From Agrostemma githago (taxonomy: Eukaryota > Streptophyta > Magnoliopsida > Caryophyllales > Caryophyllaceae): DNA of 64,000 nucleotides. Every line of letters begins with the position of its first letter. Positions within the stretch are counted from its first letter, which is position 1. Under the pieces are notes generated by a model. The model was not told where the DNA came from. It saw nothing but the letters and a program-made list of their open reading frames with translations, and made no database searches. This document shows, piece by piece, positions 1 through 9,712 of the stretch. The DNA is taken from assembly GCA_958450325.1 (NCBI GenBank), contig OY288246.1, forward strand, positions 37,070,544-37,134,543. Direction: 5' to 3'. Position numbers and translations under genes: made by a program.

Positions 1-2469
1 TGGGATTCCACGACAAATCCCTACCATCACCAACCGTAAACCCTTTTCCGTCCCGTCTTATGCTGTACCCCATCTTTGAATCACATACATGACAGGGTTC
101 ACTAATACCCTCTTAAAGTTCATTTTCTTGCGGGATTAGTGACTTTCAATAAGGTAAAGGGTTTAGCGTTAGATTAGGCGGAGCCGTGAAGCGGGTCCGC
201 CTAATCCAACCCTAAACCCTTTTCCGTCCCGTCTTATGGTGTACCCCAAATTTGAATCACATACACGACAGGGTTCACCAATACCCTCTTAGGGTTCAGT
301 TTCTTGCGGGATTAGTGACTTTAAATAAGAAAAAGGGTTTAGGGTTGGATTAGGCGGAGCCGTGAAGCGGGTCCGCCTAATCCAACCCTAAACCCTATTC
401 CGTCCTTGAATAAGGAAAAGGGTTTAGGGTTGGATTACGCGGAGCCGCGAAGCGGGTTCGCCTAATCCAACCCTAAATCCTTTTCCGTCCTTGAATAAGG
501 AAAAGGGTTATGGTTGGATTAGGCGGAGCCGCGAAGCGGGTTCGCCTAATCCAACCCTAAACCCTATTCCGTCCTTGAATAAGGAAAAGGTTTTAGGGTT
601 GGATTAAGCGGAGCCGCGAAGCGGGTCCGCCTAATCCAACCGTAAACCCTTTTCCGTCCCGTCTTATGCTGTACCCCATCTTTGAATCACATACACGACA
701 GGGTTCACCAATACCCTCTTAGGGTTCAGTTTCTTGCGGGATTAGTGACTTTAAATAAAGAAAAGGGTTTAGGGTTGGATTAGGCGGAGCCGTGAAGCGG
801 GTCCGCCTAATCCAACCCTAAACCCTTTTCCGTCCCGTCTTATAGTGTACCCCATCTTTGAATCACATCCACGACAGGGTTCACCAATACCCTCTTAGGG
901 TTCAGTTTCTTGCATGATTAGTGACTTTGAATAAGGAAAAGGGTTTAGGGTTGGATTAGGCGAAGCCACGAAGCGGGTCCGCCTAATCCAACCGTAAACC
1001 CTTTTCCGTCCCGTCTTATGCTGTACCCCATCTTTGAATCACATACATGATAGGGTTCACCAATACCCTCTTAAGGTACAGTTTCTTGCGGGATTAGTGA
1101 CTTTAAATAAGGAAAAGGGTTTAGGGCTAGATTAGGCGGAGCCGTGAAGCGGGTCCGCCTAATCCAACCCTAAACCCTTTTCCGTCCTTGAATATGGAAA
1201 AGGGTTTAGGGTTGGATTAGGCGGAGCCGCGAAGCGGGTTTGCCTAATCCACCCCTAAACCCTTTTCCGTCCCGTCTTATGGTGTACCCCAACTTTGAAT
1301 CACATACACGACAGGGTTCACCAATACCCTCTTAGGGTTCAGTTTCTTGCGGGATTAGTTACTTTAAATAAGGAAAAGGGTTTAGGGTTGGATTAGGCGG
1401 AGCCATGAAGCGGGTCTGCCTAATCCAACCCTAAACCCTATTCCGTCCTTGAATAAGGAAAAGGATTTAGGGTTGGATTAGGCGGAGCCGCGAAGCGGGT
1501 TCACCTAATCCAACCCTAAACCCTTTTTCCGTCCTTGAATAAGGAAAAGGGTTATGGTTGGATTAGGCGGAGCCGCGAAGCGGGTTCGCCTAATCCAACC
1601 CTAAACCCTATTTCGTCCTTGAATAAGGAAACGGGTTTAGGGTTGGATTAAGCGGAGCCGCAAAGCGGGTTTGCCTAATCCACCCTTAAACCCTTTTCCG
1701 TCCCGTCTTATGGTGTACCCCAAACTTTGAATCACATACACGACAGGGTTCACCAATATCCTCTTAGGGTCCAGTTTCTTGCAGGATTAGTGACTTTAAA
1801 TAAGGAAAAGGGTTTAGGGTTGGATTAGGCGGAGCCGTGAAGCGGGTCCGCCTAATCCAATCCTAAACCCTATTCCGTCCTTGAATAAGGAAAAGGGTTT
1901 AGGGTTAGAATAGGCGGAGCCCCGAAGCGGGTTCACCTAATCCAACCCTGAACCCTTTTTCCGTCCTTGAATAAGGAAAAGGGTTATGGTTGGATTAGGC
2001 GGAGCCGCGAAGCGGGTTCGCCTAATCCAACCCTAAACCCTATTCCGTTCTTGAATAAGGAAACGGGTTTAGGGTTGGATTAAGCGGAGCCGCGAAGCGG
2101 GTTTGCCTAATCCACCCTTAAACCCTTTTCCGTCCTTGAATAAGGAAAAGGGTTTAGGGTTGGATTAGGCGGAGCCGTGAAGCGGGTCCGCCTAATCCAA
2201 TCCTAAACCCTATTCCGTCCTTGAATAAGGAAAAGGGTTTAGGGTTGGATTAGGCGGAGCCGCGAAGCGGGTTCACCTAATCCAACCCTAAACCCTTTTT
2301 CCGTCCTTGAATAAGGAAAAGGGTTATGGTTGGATTAGGCGGAGCCGCGAAGCGGGTTCGCCTAATCCAACCCTAAACCCTATTTCGTCCTTGAATAAGG
2401 AAACGGGTTTAGGGTTGGATTAAGCGGAGCCGCGAAGCGGGTTTGCCTAATCCACCCTTAAACCCTTTT

Positions 2470-3331
2470 CCGTCCCGTCTTATGGTGTACCCCAACTTTG
2501 AATCACATACACGACAGGATTCACCAATACCCTCTTAGGGTCCAGTTTCTTGCAGGATTAGTGACTTTAAATAAGGAAAAGAGTTTAGGGTTGGATTAGG
2601 CGGAGCCGTGAAGCGGATCCGCCTAATCCAATCCTAAACCCTATTCCGTCCTTGAATAAGGAAAAGGGTTTAGGGTTGGATTAGGCGGAGCCGCGAAGCG
2701 GGTTCACCTAATCCAACCCTAAACCCTTTTTCCGTCCTTGAATAAGGAAAAGGGTTATGGTTGGATTAGGCGGAGCCGCGAAGCGGGTTCGCCTAATCCA
2801 ACCCTAAACCCTATTTCGTCCTTGAATAAGGAAACGGGTTTAGGGTTGGATTAAGCGGAGCCGCGAAGCGGGTTTGCCTAATCCACCCTTAAACCCTTTT
2901 CCGTCCCGTCTTATGGTGTACCCCAACTTTGAATCACATACACGACAGGATTCACCAATACCCTCTTAGGGTCCAGTTTCTTGCAGGATTAGTGACTTTA
3001 AATAAGGAAAAGGGTTTAGGGTTGGATTAGGCGGAGCCGCGAAGCGGGTTCGCCTAATCCAACCCTAAACCCTTTTTCCGTCCTTGAATAAGGAAAAGGG
3101 TTATGGTTGGTTTAGGCGGAGCCGCGAAGCGGGTTCGCCTAATCCAACCCTAAACCCTATTCCGTCCTTGAATAAAGAAAAGGTTTTAGGGTTGGATTAA
3201 GCGGAGCCGCGAAGCGGGTCCGCCTAATCCAACCGTAAACCCTTTTCCGTCCCGTCTTATGCTGTACCCCATCTTTGAATCACATACACGACAGGGTTCA
3301 CCAATACCCTCTTAGGGTTCAGTTTCTTGCG
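2470..3331 (+). repeat. 431-bp higher-order repeat, two copies
   Basis: The long-unit start CCGTCCCGTCTTATGGTG recurs at 2470 and 2901, a spacing of 431 bp. Between them lie one long unit and three short units in the same variant order: the GTGAAGC centre, the TTCACC right arm, the GGGTTATGGTT left arm, then the AAACGGG/TTAAGC form. The same 431-bp spacing is seen at 4891/5322. Shared variant order shows the multi-monomer unit was amplified as a whole, as in centromeric or pericentromeric higher-order repeats. The right limit is approximate. Confidence 0.7.
3006..3079. repeat. Representative palindromic monomer (hairpin/cruciform)
   Basis: The left arm starts GGAAAAGGGTTTAGGG and runs through GGATTAGGCGG. 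The right arm is its inverse, CCGCCTAATCC or CGCCTAATCC followed by AACCCTAAACCC. The centre reads CCGC-GAA-GCGG, a 4-bp stem with a GAA triloop that contains GCGAAGC. In units whose right arm begins GTCCGCC, the only break I see between apex and arm is one G-G mismatch. In TTCGCC units there is an additional G-T wobble. Other common forms have GTGAAGC or ACGAAGC at the apex. Confidence 0.9.
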
Positions 3332-5711
3332 GGATTAGTGACTTTAAATAAAGAAAAGGGTTTAGGGTTGGATTAGGCGGAGCCGTGAAGCGGGTCCGCC
3401 TAATCCAACCCTAAACCCTTTTCCGTCCCGTCTTATAGTGTGCCCCATCTTTGAATCACATCCACGACAGGGTTCACCAATACCCTCTTAGGGTTCAGTT
3501 TCTTGCGTGATTAGTGACTTTGAATAAGGAAAAGGGTTTAGGGTTGGATTAGGCGAAGCCACGAAGCGGGTCCGCCTAATCCAACCGTAAACCCTTTTCC
3601 GTCCCGTCTTATGCTGTACCCCATCTTTGAATCACATACATGATTGGGTTCACCAATACCCTCTTAAGGTACAGTTTCTTGCGGGATTAGTGACTTTAAA
3701 TAAGGAAAAGGGTTTAGGGCTAGATTAGGCGGAGCCGTGAAGCGGGTCCGCCTAATCCAACCCTAAACCCTTTTCCGTCCTTGAATATGGAAAAGGGTTT
3801 AGGGTTGGATTAGGCGGAGCCGCGAAGCGGGTTTGCCTAATCCACCCCTAAACCCTTTTCCGTCCCGTCTTATGGTGTACCCCAACTTTGAATCACATAC
3901 ACGACAGGGTTCACCAATACCCTCTTAGGGTTCAGTTTCTTGCGGGATTAGTTACTTTAAATAAGGAAAAGGGTTTAGGGTTGGATTAGGCGGAGCCATG
4001 AATCGGGTCCGCCTAATCCAACCCTAAACCCTATTCCGTCCTTGAATAAGGAAAAGGATTTAGGGTTGGATTAGGCGGAGCCGCGAAGCGGGTTCACCTA
4101 ATCCAACCCTAAACCCTTTTTCCGTCCTTGAATAAGGAAAAGGGTTATGGTTGGATTAGGCGGAGCCGCGAAGCGGGTTCGCCTAATCCAACCCTAAAAC
4201 CCTATTTTGTCCTTGAATAAGGAAACGGGTTTAGGGTTGGATTAAGCGGAGCCGCGAAGCGGGTTTGCCTAATCCACCCTTAAACCCTTTTCCGTCCCGT
4301 CTTATGGTGTACCCCAACTTTGAATCACATACACGACAGGGTTCACCAATACCCTCTTAGGGTCCAGTTTCTTGCAGGATTAGTGACCTTAAATTAGGAA
4401 AAGGGTTTAGGGTTGGATTAGGCGGAGCCGCGAAGCGGGTTCACCTAATCCAACCCTAAACCCTTTTTCCGTCCTTGAATAAGGAAAAGGGTTATGGTTG
4501 GATTAGGCGGAGCCGCGAAGCGGGTTCGCCTAATCCAACCCTAAACCCTTTTCCGTCCTTGAATAAGGAAAAGGGTTATGGTTGGATTAGGCGGAGCCGC
4601 GAAGCGGGTCCTCCTAATCCAACCCTAAACCCTATTTCGTCCTTGAATAAGGAAAAGGGTTTAGGGTTGGATTAGGCGGAGCCGCGAAACGGGTTCGCCT
4701 AATCCAACCCTAAACCCTTTTCCGTCCTTGAATAAGGAAAAGGGTTATGGTTGGATTAGGCGGAGCCGCGAAGCGGGTTCGCCTAATCCAACCCTAAACC
4801 CTATTCCGTCCTTGAATAAGGAAACGGGTTTAGGGTTGGATTAAGCGGAGCCGCGAAGCGGGTTTGCCTAATCCACCCTTAAACCCTTTTTCGTCCCGTC
4901 TTATGGTGTACCCCAACTTTGAATCACATACACGACAGGATTCACCAATACCCTCTTAGGGTCCAGTTTCTTGCAGGATTAGTGACTTTAAATAAGGAAA
5001 AGAGTTTAGGGTTGGATTAGGCGGAGCCGTGAAGCGGATCCGCCTAATCCAATCCTAAACCCTATTCCGTCCTTGAATAAGGAAAAGGGTTTAGGGTTGG
5101 ATTAGGCGGAGCCGCGAAGCGGGTTCACCTAATCCAACCCTAAACCCTTTTTCCGTCCTTGAATAAGGAAAAGGGTTATGGTTGGATTAGGCGGAGCCGC
5201 GAAGCGGGTTTGCCTAATCCAACCCTAAACCCTATTTCGTCCTTGAATAAGGAAACGGGTTTAGGGTTGGATTAAGCGGAGCCGCGAAGCGGGTTTGCCT
5301 AATCCACCCTTAAACCCTTTTCCGTCCCGTCTTATGGTGTACCCCAACTTTGAATCACATACACGACTGGGTTCACCAATACCCTCTTAGGGTCCAGTTT
5401 CTTGCAGGATTAGTGACTTTAAATAAGGAAGAGGGTTTAGGGTTGGATTAGGCGGAGCCGTGAAGCGGGTCCGCCTAATCCAATCCTAAACCCTATTCCG
5501 TCCTTGAATAAGGAAAAGGGTTTAGGGTTGGAATAGGCGGAGCCGCGAAGCGGGTTCACCTAATCCAACCCTAAACCCTTTTTCCGTCCTTGAATAAGGA
5601 AAAGGGTTATGGTTGGATTAGGCGGAGCCGCGAAGCGGGTTCGCCTAATCCATCCCTAAACCCTTTTCCGTCCTTGAATATGGAAAAGGGTTTAGGGTTG
5701 AATATAATCCG

Positions 5712-5816
5712 CTCCCATTCGATGAAATTACTTCCATCGTCTTTCAAGATACATTTGTCCATAACGGACCTAAGCCAAGAATCCTTTCCGAGTTGAATGG
5801 TTGCATTAGTAGCCAT
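5712..5816 (-). pseudogene. Truncated copia gag fragment
   Basis: Starting at the ATG complement at 5814-5816, the first 35 codons are identical in protein to the N-terminus of the full polyprotein (MATNATIQLGKDSWL through FIEWE). Homology then ends and the frame continues into satellite sequence before stopping at about 5607. The tail past 5712 is satellite translation and not gag. No zinc knuckle or pol domain is left. Confidence 0.85.
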
Positions 5817-7520
5817 AGCGAATTATAAACACTACAACAAAGTTTAGGAAATATTAACATTCATTGTTATATAATTTACTTGTAAAACAATTTTAACAAG
5901 TCACTCATATAATGACCCCTCACGAAATTATATAAGCGATTCCAAGACCCGTATCTAGATAAGAACTAACATCGCATGCAATCCTTATGTAAAAACGGTA
6001 AGTCATTACTTGACTAATTCTACCCTAGAACTCTCGGTCGACGGATTTCAACCAAATCCATCTCCTAGTCCCGAAATAACTTTTATTTCGTTGAGTCCAA
6101 CCCAATCTTGGCATGTGATCTTATCACCCTATTTACCTTAGGTAAAAAGGGTCCACGTTGTGGTTGCCCTAATGAACAAGGGGTTCATAGGTGCTTTAAT
6201 TGGTAAGGCTAAATCTCAATTCTTACGATGCATGTGAGAGGTCTTGTCAATATTAGGTTACTAATCACTTATAAGTGAACTAAGTTGGTGATTACGTAAA
6301 TTGGTGAATTGACAATCGACGAATAAAATGCATGATTGGCGATTTTGGCATGAGCGAAAATAAAGCAAGCATCAAACAAATAAATCCTAGTATGGCCATC
6401 TAGCTAATCTAATTAACTGGACTATTACAAAATCGGAAACCAACTCCTTGGTCCCTGGCCTCTTCAATGGAACACCACCAAAAGGCACCGTCTTCTGTCC
6501 ACCATCTTGTGTAATCTCCGTCTTCATAATAATAAAATACAAATGATACATAGCATTTCCTATTATACATTTGTATGAATAAAACTATTAATTATTACAA
6601 ACGGGCGATACGAGATCGCAATTAATTACAACCAAATCGATATTCCCTTACATTACGGGTAATACCGATTAAAAGACTAGGCCATACTAGGTACAATCTT
6701 GCAAAATAAACAATAAATGACATTCATTCATTCAACAACATTAAAATAAATAAAATGCTGTAAAAATCATGCCAAAATCGCCCCATAATTTATCAAGTTC
6801 ATCCTAGCTCGGTTTTATGGAATTTATTGATTTTTAACCATTAAAAATCATTAATCAACACTTAATTCTCAATTAAGCTCAAACTAATTTTCCAAACCAA
6901 TTTGGAATTTCAAGAATTAGTCTCCACCAATTTGAAAAATAAAAATTAGTTTGAATTGATTTTATTTGCTAATTTAATCGGTAAATGGTCAATTTTATGA
7001 AATAAATTCAAATTAAATCATAAAACGTCCAAAATTAAAAATGAATAATTTTGTTCATTCTGGAACTTTTCCAGGAACTCCAAAAAAAAAACTTGTCCAC
7101 AAAAATTCTCGAATAAAATAGGAACAAATAAATGCATGTTTATCGATTCTTATCTCATAAAAAAAAACAATAAACATCCCAAAAGGACAAAATAAATTTC
7201 AAAAGTTTACACATATGTCCATCAACATATGAAGATATGTACACCAAAAAACCATGCCCAAAAACAACATGCAACTATTTTTAGTTAACTTTTAACATCA
7301 AATAGGCATAAAAACTCGGTTTTTAAGGCATAAATGATTATTAATTAGCAAATAAATTCCAAAAATTACCAAACTCGACCACAACCATTTTGAGGTCATT
7401 AGGTATGCATGTACCCAAAAATTTCGTGTGAAACCCATTTTACACAAAATTTTCGGTTTTTTACAAAGTTATCATATAACCCGAAAAAATGTCAAAAATC
7501 GACATGCATGCAACAACAAA

Positions 7521-7532
7521 GCTCTGATACCA
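7521..7532 (-). other. Primer-binding site (tRNA-iMet type), second copy
   Basis: The plus strand reads GCTCTGATACCA, so the element strand is TGGTATCAGAGC, complementary to the 3' end of plant initiator tRNA-Met. Two bases separate it from the LTR end at 7535. Confidence 0.9.
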
Positions 7533-7534
7533 CT

Positions 7535-8844
7535 TGAAAGGTTCTATACCCACTAATTAGACTCCTCTAATTAGTTACTAAATTACTTGTTAATTTAGTA
7601 TATAAAGATCTAGTTACATGCATGACATCAAGTGACAAAAACTAGATATAAGAAGAGATTTCCTTACATAAACAATGAGGAAATATTGGGCACAATAAGA
7701 AAACTCCTTTTCTTATTGTTCTTGAGCTAATAATAGTATGGATGATCCTCCAAAACCTTGAATCTCCAATGTAGAAGATCTCCTTTAAGTTGCACCAAGA
7801 ATCAACCCAAATAATCACCACTATTATTAACTAGATAATAGTAGTGATAAAACAACACTAATATTATGAATCTATTACTACTTTAGTAATGAAGATGAAT
7901 ACTAGTATTAGAGAGAGTTTTGGAGAGATGAGGTAAAAAGCAAAAGCTCATGCATGCAAATGAATTGGTTGTTCAAAAAAAAGAACAAGGAGTCCCCTTT
8001 TTACTACCCCAAAACCGGCCACCCCACATGGGGAAGACAAAAATGCATTATTTTATTTGCATGCTTAAAGTCTAGGGTCTAGGGTAATTATTACTATTAT
8101 TTATGCATGTAGTAAAAATAAGACCAACCACTATTGCCATTATTTTTACTAGTGTACCATACACATGCACATAAGATGGGTCCATTTAATTTTGTCATTT
8201 GTCATACAAATGCAATGTGTGACATGATCAATTATCTCTATAATTGATCACATCAAATAATATACTCTTAACTCTTTAAGTAGTACATTACTATTATATC
8301 TATATATAATAGGTCCCATAATAATAATAATAATTAATTAGCTAAATTTACAACTCCTTGTAAATATATTAACGGCTAATTACCACTATCCATAAAAGCA
8401 TACAAAACCTCAACTAATTTAGTAATTAACGTTTAAATACCAAATTAGGTCTTATTTAATCGTATTAAAATAAGACGTAAAATTTATTCAGTCAATTATC
8501 GTATAATAGACTAATAAGCTTAATCGGACAGAGTTCTAAACTCTATCTCCAATAAATAACTCTCGTTACCATGCATATATCACTATATACGCAAGGAACT
8601 AATTAGCTGTATCAGATACAAATAATTAGTCTTCTATTTGGGTCTCATCCTATAGGTGTGACCGAAAGGGATCAGTTGATCACCGCCGTCATACGACAAT
8701 AACGTCTAACTCTAGTCAGCTGAGCGTTACCGATTTACGTTAATCAACTGACGTGGAGTATCAATGTACTAATTATCCCAAGTATATTCCGCTCATGAGA
8801 TTTAATATATCAATGCACTATTGTGGAGGACACTCGCTCCAACA
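7535..8844 (-). repeat. Copia LTR, left copy (3' LTR of the complete element)
   Basis: The repeat is 1310 bp, begins TGAAAGGTTC and ends CGCTCCAACA on the plus strand, so it has the usual TG...CA termini. It is flanked by the polypurine tract at 8845 and a primer-binding site at 7521. Compared by eye with 15441-16750 I find one substitution (G at about 8704 against A at about 16610) and no indel, which implies a recent insertion or recent conversion. Confidence 0.94.
8300..8308 (-). promoter_or_regulatory. Candidate TATA box in left copia LTR
   Basis: The minus strand reads TATATATAG, about 540 nt inside the LTR from its 5' end, within an AT-rich stretch. It is the best TATA candidate I see, but the LTR is AT-rich overall and no transcription start can be read from sequence alone. 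Confidence 0.35.
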
Positions 8845-8853
8845 ATCTCCCAC
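8845..8853 (-). other. Polypurine tract of the copia element
   Basis: The element strand reads GTGGGAGAT directly before the LTR start TGTTGGAGCG. This is the expected place and composition for the plus-strand primer of reverse transcription, and matches the typical GTGGGAGATTGTTGG form of copia elements. Confidence 0.88.
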
Positions 8854-9712
8854 TTGTCCGATACAAGTTGTGCATGTAGCCACAATATTGCGGAGTACTC
8901 CTACTCCATCAATGTCTCCCACTTGTCTACACAAGTTGTGCGCTACCGATTCTCTTGTCTCTTTGATGTCACATCCTCCCACTCATCACAAGGTGTCTTT
9001 CAGGTCGCACTTGTGATTTAAATATAATAAGAGTGGTTTTCTCGATCTGGAGAATAACTGTTTGACCGGAAAATCTACCATAGATCTATTTCCGAGCGTG
9101 GCCACGCATTTCCAGTTACTTCTCCTCGAGTGGCCCAAGGACGTATGTACCCGACGTGGGTGAACAATTCCTGTTGACCCAACTTATACTGTATAATGCA
9201 GATCACCATGACCCAGAAGATGCCCATCAGCCTCCTTTCACGGCACGACTTAGGACACCAACCTAAGCCAATCGGAAACTGCACCGACTCAGATAAATGG
9301 TCGCCAGTCTAAAGAATCGACTCATAGGAATAAAATAGAAATCCCCGCCACGACCAGGCTTCAACTAATTTGATAAGGGACTCTATTGTGGTCACTGCCC
9401 GGCAGAGTGACAATCAGTCTGCCTATGTAAATGACCAGTCATCTCCATGACCCCATGGTCTTGAACTAACCATCGATCAACTTACAATCTTGTCACTCCG
9501 AGTCGTCACCTCATTAAGTGACAAGGGGCAAAAATACTATGTTCAAACGTTCACTTGAATAGGGTTCAAGATTGTCTCACAATCCATTCGAATGAACAAA
9601 GTATGGGTTTAGTCAAACTAAACAAAAAGTTCATATTGAAACTCGAACAATGAATGTTGTTATCATAAATGTAAAAATTGCTACAATATCCAATTATTAC
9701 ATCTCAGATAAC
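8854..9712 (-). other. 3' untranslated internal region of the copia element, with repeated PPT-like motifs
   Basis: About 860 bp lies between the gag-pol stop and the LTR. Near the LTR the plus strand shows CTCCCACTTGT at 8847, again at 8918, and a weaker CTCCCACTCATCACAAGG at about 8974. The first two are each followed by ACAAGTTGTG. They look like successive imperfect copies of a segment of about 70 bp carrying the polypurine tract. The rest has no ORF that I would call a gene. Confidence 0.7.

Larger units (their letters stand above)
1..5711 (+). repeat. Palindromic telomere-motif satellite array, block 1
   Basis: Tandem satellite with two unit sizes. The short unit (about 84-86 bp, for example 3001-3086) is a palindrome with arms of about 30 bp. 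The long unit (about 176 bp, for example 830-1005) is the same palindrome plus a spacer of about 90 bp containing CTTATGGTGTACCCC and TTCACCAATACCCTCTTAGG. Arms carry GGGTTTAGGGTT on the left and AACCCTAAACCC on the right. Units sit head to tail. Monomer variants are ordered: one long plus three short units repeat with a 431-bp period at 2470/2901 and at 4891/5322, and a block around 570-1720 recurs 2593 bp downstream. The array continues past the left edge of the window. No coding potential is credible here. Confidence 0.95.
5712..7534 (-). mobile_element. Truncated second internal region (gag start, leader, PBS) of the copia element
   Basis: This matches 13619-15440 nearly base for base, at an offset of 7907. 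By eye it differs at about eight substitutions and one A-run indel, for example near 6050, 6494, 6552, 6769, 6945 and 7214. It holds the second leader and primer-binding site and stops abruptly inside gag. Homologous recombination between LTRs of two sister elements, followed by deletion of the distal part, would give this structure. The joint with the satellite at about 5700-5712 looks like end-joining with filler sequence. Confidence 0.88.

Noticed and set aside
3006..3079. Each monomer as a separate foldback transposon or MITE
   Set aside because: Units are in strict tandem with shared linkers and no target duplications around each. Origin from a foldback element remains possible but is not shown.
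4475..4675. ORFs with MNKEKGYGWIRRSREAG repeats (also at 5590, 18557, 23316, 38728 and, on the minus strand, 47582, 48673, 51323, 52550, 53164, 55256, 56347, 59400)
   Set aside because: These are chance translations of the satellite. They recur wherever unit length keeps frame, have no start context or domain, and change frame with each unit variant.
1..5711. CRISPR array
   Set aside because: Spacing is regular, but the sequences between repeats are themselves repeats, the units are about 85 or 176 bp, and the surroundings are plant retrotransposons.
5607..5711. Extension of the truncated gag frame to 5607 as a chimeric gene
   Set aside because: Beyond 5712 the codons come from satellite. 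There is no sign of selection and the fusion follows from the breakpoint by chance.
8753..9284. Short ORFs in the copia LTR end and 3' untranslated region (8753, 8821, 9075)
   Set aside because: They overlap the LTR, polypurine tract and repeated motifs, are not shared with relatives, and have no domain.
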